DNA of 64,000 nt from Rhizophagus irregularis. Its lineage: Eukaryota; Glomeromycota; Glomeromycetes; Glomerales; Glomeraceae. The position numbers and the translations under genes are program-made. This document shows, in pieces, positions 11,920 through 23,135 of the stretch (position 1 is its first letter; each line of letters starts with the position of its first letter). The notes beneath the pieces are model-generated. The model worked only from the letters and a program-made list of their open reading frames with translations. It ran no database searches and had not been told where the DNA came from. Location: NCBI RefSeq assembly GCF_026210795.1, contig NC_089455.1, positions 3,224,001-3,288,000 on the forward strand, in the 5' to 3' direction.

Positions 11920-12862
11920 AAACGCTGGAACCTATAGTTCTGGCTGTTTAATTAAAAAAAATTTAAAAGAAAATGCCAGAACCTATAGTTCTGACGTTTT
12001 TACAAAAAAAATTAAAAAAAAATTAGAAAAATATAGTTCTGGTGTTTTTATAAAAAAAATTAAAAGAAAATGCCGGAACCTATAGTTCCGATGTTTTTAC
12101 ATAATAAAATTAAAAGAAAATGCCAGAACTAAAGTTCTGGTGTTTTTATTAAAAAAAATTAAAAGAAAATAACAGAACCCATAATTCCGGCATTTTTATT
12201 AAAAAAAATTAAAAGAAAATGCCAGAACCTTAGTTTCGGCATTTTTACATAAAAAAATTAAAAGAAAACGCCAGAACTTATAGTTCCAGCATTTTTATAT
12301 AAAAAAAAATTTAAAAGAAAATGCCAGAACCTATAGTTCTGGCGTTTTTATATAAAAAAATTAAAGAAAATGCCAGAACCTATAGTTCCGGCATTTTTAT
12401 ATAAAAAAAATTTAAAAGAAAATGCTGGAACCTATAGTTCTGGCGTTTTTACATAAAAAAATTAAAAGAAAACGCCAGAACCTATAGTTCCAGCGTTTTT
12501 ACATAAAAAAATTTAAAAGAAAATGCCAGAATCTATAGTTCCAGCGTTTTTATATAAAATAAATTAAAAGAAAACGTCAGAACCCATAGTTCCGGCATTT
12601 TTATATAAATAAATTAAAAGAAAACGCCAGAACCTATAGTTCTGGCGTTTTTATATAAAATAAATTAAAAGAAAACGTCAGAACCTATAGTTCTGGTGTT
12701 TTTATATAAATAAATTAAAAGAAAACGCCGTAACCTATAGTTCCAGCGTTTTTATTAAAAAAAATTAAAAAATATGCCGGAAGCAATAGTTTTGGCATTT
12801 TTGTATAAAAAAACTATTAGTTCTGGTGTTTTTTGTATGTAAGAAAACGCCAAAACTGAATT
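11920..12862. repeat. Array of ~18-20 hairpin units, ~50-bp period
   Basis: The unit is an A-rich linker (about AAAAAAATTAAAAG) followed by AAAACGCCAGAACCTATAG and its inverted half TTCTGGCGTTTTTA. Each unit is thus a perfect or near-perfect stem (GCCAGAAC / GTTCTGGC) with a short CTATA-like loop. Stem changes are often matched on the other arm or tolerated as G-T pairs (for example GCCGGAAC with GTTCCGGC). There are about 18 full units plus degraded edge units. There are no open frames and no spacer diversity of CRISPR type. Confidence 0.9.
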
Positions 12863-13168
12863 GCGAAATTGCGGGCTACTAATCGCAATTTAATTCCAAA
12901 ATCCGCAATATTGCGGAATTTGAAAATCATTTGCAGACCTATCTTTATATATATAATAGGAATAATAATAGAAAAGTAATAAGATGTAGTATCACATTAT
13001 CTTGCAAATGAAATTTATAATGCTATCTGATATTGAGATCTATGTAGGGAGTAAATAGATACTATGAGGTCTTGAAAGTATATAGTAACTATACACTCAG
13101 CTTGATAACTTAGTGAATTTTTAATCACTATTTTAAAAATTCATACACACATTACAGAGATTTTCAAT
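12863..13168. other. Intergenic, with second GCAAAT/TTGCGG block
   Basis: Positions 12863-12935 repeat the palindromic GCGAAATTGCGG and CCGCAATATTGCGG theme of 11583-11815. The rest is plain AT-rich sequence. Confidence 0.45.
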
Positions 13169-13172
13169 TTAA

Positions 13173-13842
13173 TTGGTGATCCGCGAGTCAAGTAGCGAAA
13201 ACGATAATAAAATTTGACGGAAATTTATTAATTAAAAGCCGCATTTCCGAATGTGGGGTTGTTCATGAATTTCTCTAGCCAAATGTTTAAATAACGCCAT
13301 TTTTCTTTAATGAAATAGTTTTCCACAGTTTTCCCACCAATCTCATGCAAAAAAAATCATAATGTAACATTGGAAAAAAGTCCAATTTCTAAGAGATCTG
13401 AGATTCGAAAGACAAAAACTAGTTTTATCATACCATATCACTTGTATAATGAGTGTGAAAAAGTCTTGAATTTGTCGAGTTAGAAGTTATTACAGCATAG
13501 TTTACTAATAAAATAAATCAAAAATAAAGCAATATGCATGAAAGTTTAGTGAAATATAAAAAAATTTCCATAATTTGTACTTTTAAAACCTTAGTTTACC
13601 TAATAACATAGTAAATGCTGCGTGCTTCCAAGGTAAACTTCGTCAAAAAAAAGTTTTACACTTTGTAGCTTTGAAAAATAAAAGTGTGACATTTACTTTA
13701 TTGTTTGTGTTATTTTTAGTAAACTATGCTTATAGTTTTTGTTACATCAGAAATCATTAAAGTCGGCGTATTATGACAAATTAGTATATGATTTGCGTCA
13801 AATTTTATATGTAATTTCTCTAGTTGACTCGCGGATCGTCAA
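13173..13842. mobile_element. TTAA-flanked TIR element (piggyBac-like MITE)
   Basis: The left end is TTGGTGATCCGCGAGTCAAG. The reverse complement of the right end is TTGACGATCCGCGAGTCAAC. TTAA occurs directly outside both ends (13169-13172 and 13843-13846). Length is about 670 bp with no coding frame, so it is non-autonomous. A subterminal inverted pair (CAGCATAGTTTACTA near 13493 and its complement near 13723) lies inside. The TTAA duplication suggests the piggyBac superfamily; no transposase is present to confirm it. Confidence 0.75.
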
Positions 13843-13846
13843 TTAA

Positions 13847-15280
13847 GGTATTTTCATTAAATTACCTTTAAAATTAAGATATTTCAATAATATTTTATTA
13901 GAGAGACCTCCTGAAATTTAATTCATGTAGTCTTTATAACAAAGATATTTTTACATTTTCATTACAAGTATTTACAGTATTGGCATATTTTTTATAAGAT
14001 ATATTTTGCAAAATATATCATATAAGGAGAATTAGCATACTTATTATATCTTCATATTTTATTATTATTGACTACTTAAAAAAGAAAAGTACTAGTCTTT
14101 AGTGAATATTATTTTTGAAAAAAACAAATTAATACTATTGGTTAGGTAATAAGGAACTTATGGTTTTATTAGAACTCATAGAAGATAACTTTTATGCCAA
14201 ACAAAGGAGTCAATCAAAATAAGTTACTATATAGGATCAAATAACAAGTTCAATCATGATTAAAAATGAAATAAGAATAATTAATTTACCAATGTATAAA
14301 AATTCAGAAAATATATTTGATGAAAATAGTAAAAATAATGGAAATGATAGGAATAATAATATCACTTAAATTTAGCTATTAAGATATTCATCAAGATATT
14401 TATTAAGATAATTGACTACCTTTAGAAATATCATCTATAAATACAATATGTTGCAAAGTTTATTGTAAAAATTATCTATATCTATTAGAAGAGAATCTAT
14501 CAATTTTTAATTAAGAAATAATGATTATAATATTATTTTAATAATGTAAATAATGGTTAAATAGGTGACTTTTTACCTTTTTTTTTGTTTCAATCTTGTT
14601 TTTTTACATTATTAAAATGAAAAAAAATAAATTAATGCTTAAATTTATTTTATATAATGAATCACATTTTTATTCTCATTTTCAGATTACTTTTGTTTTA
14701 TCAAATAATATCAATAACATCAGGAAGTTTTGGGCTGGCGTATAATGTGTTGTTCAACGTCAAAAAGTGTTGAGCAACAAATCCTTTGTAAACTGACGCC
14801 ATTTAAAAACATGTAAAGCAACATCTATTTAAACGTAAAGCTACACATAATAAAACAATGATAGTTTAAAAACATGTATAATAATGTATAAAAACACATA
14901 TATTAATATTAAAAATACGTATAGCAATGTATTTGTTAATTTAATTGTAGTATTAGTTTATTAACATATATTGTTGTATATTATTAACATATATAAAATT
15001 TTATTAATTGTAAATTTATTTATAAATACAAATTATATTATTTAATGTAAAATTGTCAACAAAATTGTCTAATAAAAAATTAATTTCTCTTGTTATAATT
15101 GGATTGCTACAGATTTTTAAGCGATCAACGTACTAAATTTCTGTTGATATAACACCCCTGGTGATACAACCATAATAAGGTAGAGTTTTTATTAAAAAAA
15201 AAACTAATATTAAAAGTTTTGTTAATGAAACTTACATGATTTGATTTATATTTCTAAATACTGAATGGATTCTATAAAAT
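13847..15280. other. Intergenic, no gene seen
   Basis: AT-rich sequence. At 14718 a CATCAGGAAGTTTTG start resembles the end of the foldback element at 16649 (CATCAGGAAATTTG), followed by several GTTGTTCAAC/GTTGAGCAAC palindromic bits and repeated ACATGTA/AAACACAT motifs (14800-14930). No matching right end was found. Confidence 0.45.
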
Positions 15281-15281
15281 A

Positions 15282-16230
15282 AAAGAAGGAAAACGTTCAG
15301 TTAGAATGTTTCATAGTAAAAAAAAATTAAAAAATTAAATTTAAGTTTTGTAAAATTTATTACAAAACTCACCATTTAAAGCTTCTGAACACAACGCCTT
15401 GAACCTACAAAAAAAAGGATGGAAACGTTAGAAACATTTCCTAAAACTGAAGAAATTTAAAAAATATTATTTAAAAGTTTCAAAGCAAAATGCTTCAAAA
15501 CTTACCCTTCCATTTTCCCGTTTTCCAAAGCTAAATATACATACTGAAAGACCTACAAAAAAAATAAAAGAAACGTTAGTCAACGTTTCTTAAAAAAAAT
15601 TATAAAATAAAGTTTCGCAACATTTTGTTGCAAAATTTACCATTTTTTACCCAAAAACTGTAGACCTACAAAAAGAATTTAAAGAAACGTTAGTAAATGT
15701 TTCTAAAAAAAAATTAAAAAATAAAATGAAATTTTACAACGTTTCATTGCAAAACTCATCATTTTATCTATCTGAAAAATCTGTAGATTTACAAAAATAA
15801 GAAAAGAAACGTTATTAAACGTTTTTTAAAAAAAATATTATAAATAAAGTTTTGCAACAGACGTTGCAAAACTTATCATACTATCCAAAAGTCTAACACC
15901 TACAAAAGAAAAAGAAAGAAACGTTAGTATCGTTTCTTTAAAAAAGTTAAAAAACTAAAGTTTTGCAACAAATGTTGTGAAAATCACTATTATACTTAAA
16001 GTTCAATATCTACAAAAGAAAAAGAAAGAAACGTTAGTATTGTTTCTTTAAAAATAAAAAAAAATTAAAGTTTTGTGACAGATGTCATAAAACTTACCAT
16101 AATATTCAATATTCCAATACCTACAAAAAAAAGAAACATTAGTGTTATTTCTTAAAAATAAAAAATAAAAAAAGATTTTAAAGAATACCTTCAAAATCTC
16201 GACTGTAAATCATCCAGGAAGCTGCTGACC
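15282..16230. repeat. Tandem hairpin repeats, ~110-125 bp period
   Basis: About eight units share ACCTACAAAAA, then an inverted pair GAAACGTTAGT..AACGTTTC, then an A-rich linker and a second inverted pair AGTTTTGCAAC..GTTGCAAAACT, then ACCAT. Unit starts lie near 15282, 15408, 15556, 15670, 15790, 15900, 16010 and 16122. There is no coding potential. Confidence 0.8.
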
Positions 16231-16329
16231 TAAAAAAAAGAAAGGAAAACAAAATGTTAATTATGTTTCTAACATTTTTAACGGTTTGTTAAAAAAAATG
16301 AAAAAAAATACTTATGAAATGTTAATAAA

Positions 16330-17680
16330 TGTTTTGTTATCAGAACGTTAGCTAACGTTCTGATTAAAAAATTAAAAAAAATGTTATTTCAGAATGTTAA
16401 AAAACGTTTCAAATAAAAAATAAAATAAAAAAATTAATCAGAATGTTAGTCAACGTTCTGATTAAAGAATTAAAAAAAATATTATTTCAGAATATTAAAA
16501 AATGGTTTGAATAAAAATGAAATAAAAAAATTAATCAGAACGTTAACTAACGTTCCAATTAAAAAATTAAAAAAAATATTATTTCAGAACGTTTTTTAAC
16601 ATTCTGAATAAAAAATGAAATAAAAAAATTAATCAGAACGTTAACCAACATCAGGAAATTTGTTTAGGCATAATTTAGTGTAATATTTCAGAGGTGATGT
16701 AAAATTTCGAAATATTACACTAAAAACGTAATATTACAAAAGTTTACGCTCTTAAATTTGAATAATAATAGTAATTTAAGAATATCTCGCTATCTACTGA
16801 TCCAATCAAGACGATCTATAGCTCATTGAATCAGCTCATCAAGACTAATCGAATGGTAGTAAAATCATATCTCTATGTTCGATAGATGACTTTCTATTAA
16901 TTTAAAACTTTATTGCATACTATAGAGCATTCTATCAACTGTAGAAATGCAATTTTACTACCATTCGATTCGTCTTAATGAGCTGATTCAATGAGCTATA
17001 GATCGTCTTGATTGGATCAGTAGATAGCGAGATATTCTTAAATTACTATAATTATTCAAATTTAAAAGCGTAAACTTTTGTAATATTACGTTTTTAGTGT
17101 AATATTTCAAAATTTTACACTACTTCCGAAATATTACACTAAATTATGCTTAAACAAATTTTCTGATGAACGTTCTGATTAAAATAATTAAAAAAAATGT
17201 TATTTTAGAATGGTTTTTAACATTCTAAATAAAAAATGAAATAAAAAAATCAATCAAAACGTTAGCCAACGTTCTGATTAAAATAATTAAAAAAAATGTT
17301 ATTTTAAAACGTTTTTTAACATTCTGAATAAAAAATGAAATAAAAAATCAATTGGAACGTTAGCCAATGTTCCGATTAAAAAAAATTAAAAAAAAATTAT
17401 TTCAGAACGTTAGCTAATGTTCCAATTAAAAAAAATAAAAAAAAATATATTTCAAAATGTTAAAAAATGTTTCATTAATAATTTTAATGAAAAATCAGAA
17501 TGTTAGCCAATGTTCCAATTAAAAAAAATGAAAAAAAATGAAAAAAATTTTTTAACGTTTCATTAAAAAATGAAATAATCAGAACGTTAGCCAACGTTCT
17601 GATTAAAAAAAAGATGAAAAAAAATTTTTGAAAAAATAAAATAAAAAAAATCGGAACATTAGCTAATGTTTCGATATAGT
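16330..17680. repeat. Tandem hairpin repeats, ~97-bp period, interrupted
   Basis: Units carry CAGAACGTTAGCCAACGTTC (with TG following), an A-rich linker, then TTTCAGAACGTTTTTTAACA with a matching inverted half. Copies lie near 16341, 16438, 16537 and 16632, then resume at 17169 after a 520-bp insertion and continue, increasingly degraded, to about 17680. The array is related to the preceding one through the AACGTT palindrome. Confidence 0.8.
16649..17168. mobile_element. Foldback element with ~220-bp arms
   Basis: The left arm starts CATCAGGAAATTTGTTTAGG and the reverse complement of the right arm starts CATCAGAAAATTTGTTTAAG. Complementarity continues almost without break for about 220 bp per arm, leaving a loop of roughly 75 bp near 16870-16946. 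The element splits a hairpin-array unit and is flanked by AA on both sides (possible 2-bp duplication). Each arm contains the TACCATTCGATTCGTCTTAA motif also seen at 10.3-11.3 kb. No coding frame. Confidence 0.85.
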
Positions 17681-18091
17681 ACTTTTATTTAAACTAATAA
17701 TTAATAACTTATGATTAATAATTTAATACCAGAATTTATAGTTTAGGTAGTATTTGTCAAATATAATCAAATAAATAATGAGATTACTGTATTTGACATA
17801 CAAATTTTTTTTTTTCATTTTAAGCCACAAATAAGTAAAATCAGAATTCATAAGTTATTTATTTTGTTCATTTGTATAATCTGTATTCCAAACAAATATG
17901 TTAAGAAGAGCCTTTTGTAGAAAAATAATACTGGTTTGTAATTTCTAAGAATTAAAAACAAAGAAAAGAATATATTAGTTGTATTTAATATATCGACTTA
18001 ATCAATCACTTACAGATATCAATATCTATAATAAAATTAATCATTTTAATTTTGCAAAAAACAGAAGTCTACTCTTCTTTCATATTTCACT
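17681..18091. other. Intergenic, no gene seen
   Basis: AT-rich sequence without convincing frames. Confidence 0.4.
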
Positions 18092-18665
18092 TTAAATGAC
18101 AAAGCTGAAGCTAGCGCAGAGAAAGCCTTTGCTATCTATAGAAATGATGACGAAAAGCTTGATTATTTAAATAAAGTTTGATTTATATATTTTTCATTTC
18201 TATTAACATTTTTTATTCGTTTATATTCTAATGGTATTATCATATAACATTATACAGTAAATAAGAATTCTGACTTACCTAAAAAGTCTTACTCAAGTGA
18301 CTCAACTTCAGTCAACAGTTTGTAATTTATACTAATATTCTATATTTTAATATATAAGTATGCTGAAATTACTAATCTTATTACAGATAGCAAAATGTTT
18401 GAGAATGAGTCTGAAGTAAAGCTTAATAAAAAGTATGTCAAAAAAATTTAACTCCAAAAATGCAGTTCTCAAAAAGTTTGTTCAGAAACTAGATTTTAAG
18501 TAACTTGAGAAATACACGCCATTATAAGACAAAGACATAGAGAAATACAACACAGTTTGATCTATATATATATGAATTATATATATCTTATATATCTTTA
18601 TTATCATTTCACAGAATTTGCTGGGCTTGATTTCACTTGGCCTCTGCAAGCTGTATCAGTGAGCA
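18092..18665 (+). pseudogene. Possible remnant exons of an unidentified gene
   Basis: Three short stretches have protein-like composition compared with their surroundings. They lie at 18092-18180 (reads LNDKAEASAEKAFAIYRNDD), about 18393-18452 (MFENESEVKLNKKYVKK), and about 18612-18660 (reads EFAGLDFTWPLQ). GT-like and AG-like borders lie between them, but no continuous model can be built. I do not recognise a family. The call is weak. Confidence 0.25.
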
Positions 18666-19212
18666 CCATATTATATATATATGATTACATCACTAATCCC
18701 GATTCTTGAAGTATAGTGAACATGCTTATATTACTTTGCTGATCATTTGCTGATCACTTTTTTTTTTATTATAAACATTAAAAATTTAAAAAAAGTATAG
18801 CAAAGTAAATAGATAAAATTAGATGTGAAACCATATTATTCCATACTTTAAATCAAATAAATTTTTAATATAGTTTTTAATTTTTTATATGATAAATCAT
18901 TAATATGTGATAATTTGAAGGTTGAGACAAAAATTGATGACCAGAGCCAAATATGCAAGGCCGGAACTTAAAACTTTGCACAGACACTCTTTATATTATA
19001 TGTAATTTATGACAAAAATAATCCAATATTTTGGTCCATAATCCAGGTTTTTTGCTTATAGAGAAATTGGTGAATTTTAATAATAAATAATATCAATGCC
19101 ATGAAATTCAATAGATAAATGCCACAAAACTTAATAAACAAATGCCACAAAATTTAGTGAACAAATGCCATATTAATTATGTAGAATTTTTCAATAACAG
19201 CATTTATATTAT

Positions 19213-20440
19213 GTGACAAGATTGAATAAATATTCGAAAAATGATCGGCAAATGATCAGTAAAATTGTGATAAATAGGGATGTCCGCTATGCTGCTCCCT
19301 GGTTCGTAGAAGGACAAGGAGAGGAGCTTGCCACTAATACGCTTGAATATTATCACCTTATCGGGTCTAAAAGTCTTGATTTATCTAGAGGAAGTCATAT
19401 CCACATTGTAAAAGGGAAGTTAATAGGTTATGGAGATGAACTATCTGGAGAAGAACATGAGAAACTCAACAAGAAAAACCCTGGTATGATTTATGCTCCT
19501 ATCAAACAAAAGTCAGTCGTAATTAGATTCTCTTCAACCGCAAATGTGACCTTGAAGGAATGGCAGGTTTGTGTTGCTTTTATATGCAATTAAATATTGG
19601 GCTTTGTTAGGAATTTGCTTTTGCCAAATTATCAGGTGCACCTGCGAATTCGAAAAAAAGATGATCCCACGAATGAAGTTGCAATGATGGCCAATGTCCT
19701 ATATAGTCACACCCTTCGGGACCAAAAAAAATTGGTGTGATTATAAAAATACTATATGATGTGACTAAAGAGGGTTTTTTTTTAATAAGCTTATTAGTAA
19801 CTTGGGCCAATGTAAATGTGCTTATAAGGGGAGGATGTGACTATATATGCCGACTGTAATCGAAACTTTCGCCTTGTGGTCGACTCGGGGTCAACAATAA
19901 CCATCATACTCACTTCATAAGACAGAAGATGAACAACAATAATGGATGGATTGATGGAATACATTCCCATCCGAAGCCAGTGGCTACGGGGAAATGTGGA
20001 TATGTGTATAATTATATGTCAAAAAAAAAAAATCATTATCAAATTTTATATCAGACTTTGCGATACAAAATAAACTATGTAATGCGATTAATAAAATAAA
20101 TATTATTAGTTAATTAAATGTAGTGAATGTACAATATGAAGAAAATTTTATATATTTGATTTACTGTATTTAAAACATTTTGTATAAGGGCGTAGTAATG
20201 TGACACAATAAATCTATTATCGATACACGTTTACTTTACGGGCTGTAATGATCAATAAGCAGGAAATCAAGTGTATGATGATGCAATCCTGGCGGATTTA
20301 CTAAGGATACTTTGCGTAAAAAAACTTAAAGGGCTGTGAAGATTTTTAAGTTGTTTCGGAGAATTGGAGCGGATAAGATTAAACGGGTTATATCATATAG
20401 TGCAAATGAGCATTTTAGTCACGTGAGTACTGTACCACAT
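19213..20440 (+). pseudogene. Broken retropepsin-like (aspartic protease) gene, TE-interrupted
   Basis: The first part is an open frame of 126 codons (19213-19593) starting MTRLNKYSKNDRQM. A likely intron follows, then VHLRIRKKDDPTNEVAM at about 19637-19690. A TA-type element then interrupts. Directly after it the frame continues RNFRLVVDSGSTITII (19859-19906), where DSG in a hydrophobic setting resembles the catalytic D-S/T-G of retropepsin-like proteases. A frameshift follows (continuation THFIRQKMNNNN in another frame), and another protein-like piece is visible near 20265-20330 (GNQVYDDAILADLLRILCV). This could derive from a retroelement or a cellular retropepsin-like family. The first ATG-like start at 19213 is GTG, so the true start is unknown. 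Confidence 0.5.
19692..19856. mobile_element. Pogo-like MITE inside the protease remnant
   Basis: The right end, read inward, is CAGTCGGCATATATAGTCAC with TA outside (19857-19858). The left side has TATATAGTCACACCC and then GGGACC..TTGGTGTGATTATAA, closely resembling the left end of the outer element at 7668-7736 (TATAGTCACAC, GGGAC, TTGGTGATTATAA). The left terminus itself is damaged, so the start is approximate. It is about 165 bp and separates two parts of the broken protease gene. Confidence 0.6.
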
Positions 20441-20902
20441 GTTATTAATTGGTTATTTATGTATTTTATTATATAAAAATGTAAAGAATATAAATTGAAA
20501 TCATGATCAGGTGATTTTCATCATAAATTTACATAAGGATATTAAATATGTAATATGAAGAAGGGTAAATTTACATAAATTTAAGGTAGTTTTCGAATTA
20601 TAATGGGTCATTTACGTATCATAATTCATTTGATTATTGACCTTATAAATTGCTTTATTCACTAAAGTTATAAAAAGTTACACATAAACTTTTCATCTAG
20701 AAGTTAAACTAGGAAAGTTACTATATTGTCGATATGAGAAAAAATCATGATTGAAGCAATTTTTAATTAGTAATTGAAAATAAACCGACTTATAAATGAG
20801 ATTTTAACGACGACCATTTACACATCAATTTTAAACATAAGAAATTATAATAATTTAACTCTTTTCACTAGGTAAGTTAACTTTAATAATAAAGGCTGCG
20901 AT
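20441..20902. other. Intergenic, boundary of repeat-rich and gene-dense parts
   Basis: AT-rich sequence with no gene. It contains the presumed 3' flank of PRP31. Confidence 0.5.
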
Positions 20903-23135
20903 TTATTGTTGTTGCTGCTTTGGTTTTCCAACCTTTAAAAATGCGCCACCTCCAAAGTATCTATCATTAGCTTCTTTTACTTTCTTTTGTCTCTCCTCTG
21001 GGTTGATAAGTTCAATTCCCTGTACAGGAGTGAATGCAAGAGATGATGATAAACCTGAAGTAGCTCCAGAAGAACCCAGAAATTGGTGTCTTTTAGGCGC
21101 TTTAGCTGAACATTAATTGAAAAAAATATATATACATATTTAAACCGTCTGTTTATCAAGAACTATATATACAATAATGTTATTTAACATACCTTTGACT
21201 CTAGGATCGGCTACTGAAGCCCGAATTTTACCCGAATTTTGCCCAATTAAACCTAAACCTTTTGTTTTGTCAAATGACCCAGTTTCATCCTCTGCAACAC
21301 CAAAGGCCATTCTATTTTGGGCTTTACGCAATTCTGTAACTGCATAAGCTTCTTTCATTCGTCTTACTCTAAATAAAATAATCTTGTTCATTAATACCGT
21401 ATGAATAATAGATTTTTAATCCAATTCATAATATTTATAAAGCTTACTTCTTTCCCGCTCTTCTTTTTTTTGGACCTTCATCAGGTACAGGTAAGGGCTT
21501 GACAGTCTTAGTAGGAGGCGGTTCTTGTAACTTTTCAAGTTTTTTATCAATTTGTTCACGTAGGTTTCTTCCAAATGAACCTTAATAATAAATGTCGATA
21601 AGAAACCCTATATTTAGTAGCTAATTGGTATTTAAACATACCATCAGGTGATTCATGCACTCGATCCATTCTGGCAGCCAAAGTGCACCTAAAAAAATCC
21701 GACGTTAAGAAATTTTATATAAACAAATATGACTAATAATATATTTCTGAAACAAACTTCGCTGCAACAATCTTTTGTGCTTTAATTCTGAGATCTTGCG
21801 GAGTCCTCTGGATCAATTCTGATTGAAACAAATATCCGGTATGTCTAGGCGTTGATGCACTAGAAAATCCGGTACTAGTCTTCTTTTGTACACCAAGCAG
21901 CTAATAAATACAATATTTAAAGAATTCAATTTAGCAATATTAGATTGGACTAGGTTTCAAAGCTAAAATACATACCATAACGTTGCAAGATGGCATTTTG
22001 CAAAGGGCCAATAATCCACCAGCCTGTCCCAGCATTTTAGCTGCAGTTGTACTTCCTACAATTGCTGAAAGGTTAGGCGCAATGAGCGTCATTCTAGACT
22101 CTACATATTCTAAAATCTGTAATTTAGTAAAATAATTAGTATATGTAAAATTCTTTACTAATTAATTAATAAACATACAAACCTTTCTTTTAGCAGCATC
22201 CAATTCCAATGCCATATCGCAAGCGTCACTAACAATCATACTTTCTTCATCAGTTAACTTTTGACCGTTAGTAGTAGATCCTGTAACAGTAACTACCATA
22301 ACGGTGGCGGAGGGTAGAATAGATCTTAAATCTACTTTAGTTAAATCCTATTATAATGGGAAAGGTCCAATAGCAATAACGGTCGAGGTTGGTAGCTATT
22401 AAAAGAATAAAGATCATAATTTCCTGCTATATTGAACTGGTTAGGTACACTAGGTAGTATCTATAAAATTACTAACCATTTCGTTTCCTATAGCCTTGAC
22501 GGCTCTGGTGTAATCTAACGGATTAAGGACCAATGATTCTAATTCAGGAAATTTTTTAGCGTAATGGTCTCTTATAAACTATAAGAATAATTGGACCCCA
22601 AATAAGTAAAAGTTATTAAATCACCAAATTATATAGTAACAAATTTTTTACTTTATGAACTACTAGAATCTCGTTATCAATGTCTACAGTCAAATTATTA
22701 GCTTGAACTATAAGTTTATATTCTGGATCTTCTTCGACAGGTCCCATTATTTGTGTCTGAGAACGATTTGTATCTTTAAGTTGTTCAATTTTCTAAGTAA
22801 AGAGAGGTAAAAAAGCTAAGTAAATAGAACTAATTTATAATAAGAAAAATATATCTTAGACTAACCGTTAAGATGTCTCTCATTTGTCTAGAACTGAGTA
22901 ATTTGGCTACTTTCTTCACATCTTTAACAGATTTCATTTCGACTTCACTGTTCACATTTTTGTTTTCCTCTGGTTCATCGTTCTCTTCCATGTGCTCTTC
23001 CTCTTCTAAATCTTCTAGATCTCGCATAAGAACGTCTTCAGAGTCATTATTGTCACTTTGATCGTCGTCAGCAGCTTCCTCATCTCGGGTAGATATAAAG
23101 TCGGGATCTGCGAGTAATTCGTCTGCTAAAGACAT
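20903..23135 (-). CDS. PRP31: Pre-mRNA-processing factor 31 (U4/U6 snRNP)
   Basis: Ten exons: 23135-22866, 22792-22652, 22578-22477, 22347-22183, 22116-21976, 21900-21758, 21688-21642, 21580-21448, 21368-21193 and 21105-20903, giving 506 residues (human PRPF31 is 499). All introns are GT-AG and the phases fit. Visible features are an acidic N-terminus ([22 protein letters not shown]), then [34 protein letters not shown] and ACDMALEL. The Nop domain follows ([39 protein letters not shown]), then TPRHTGYLF and [18 protein letters not shown]. The basic C-terminus includes [20 protein letters not shown] and [14 protein letters not shown]. It bridges U4 snRNA/15.5K and U6/U5 in tri-snRNP assembly in the nucleus. 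Intron 3 holds an exon-like segment (see findings). Confidence 0.97.

Noticed and set aside
11920-12862. CRISPR array
   Set aside because: Repeats are contiguous hairpins with A-rich linkers, no unique equal-length spacers, and the genome is eukaryotic.
19213-19593. Catalase-like reading of the 126-codon frame
   Set aside because: RFSS..NVTL superficially recalls the catalase RFST motif, but the residues around it and the DSG downstream fit a retropepsin-like protein better.
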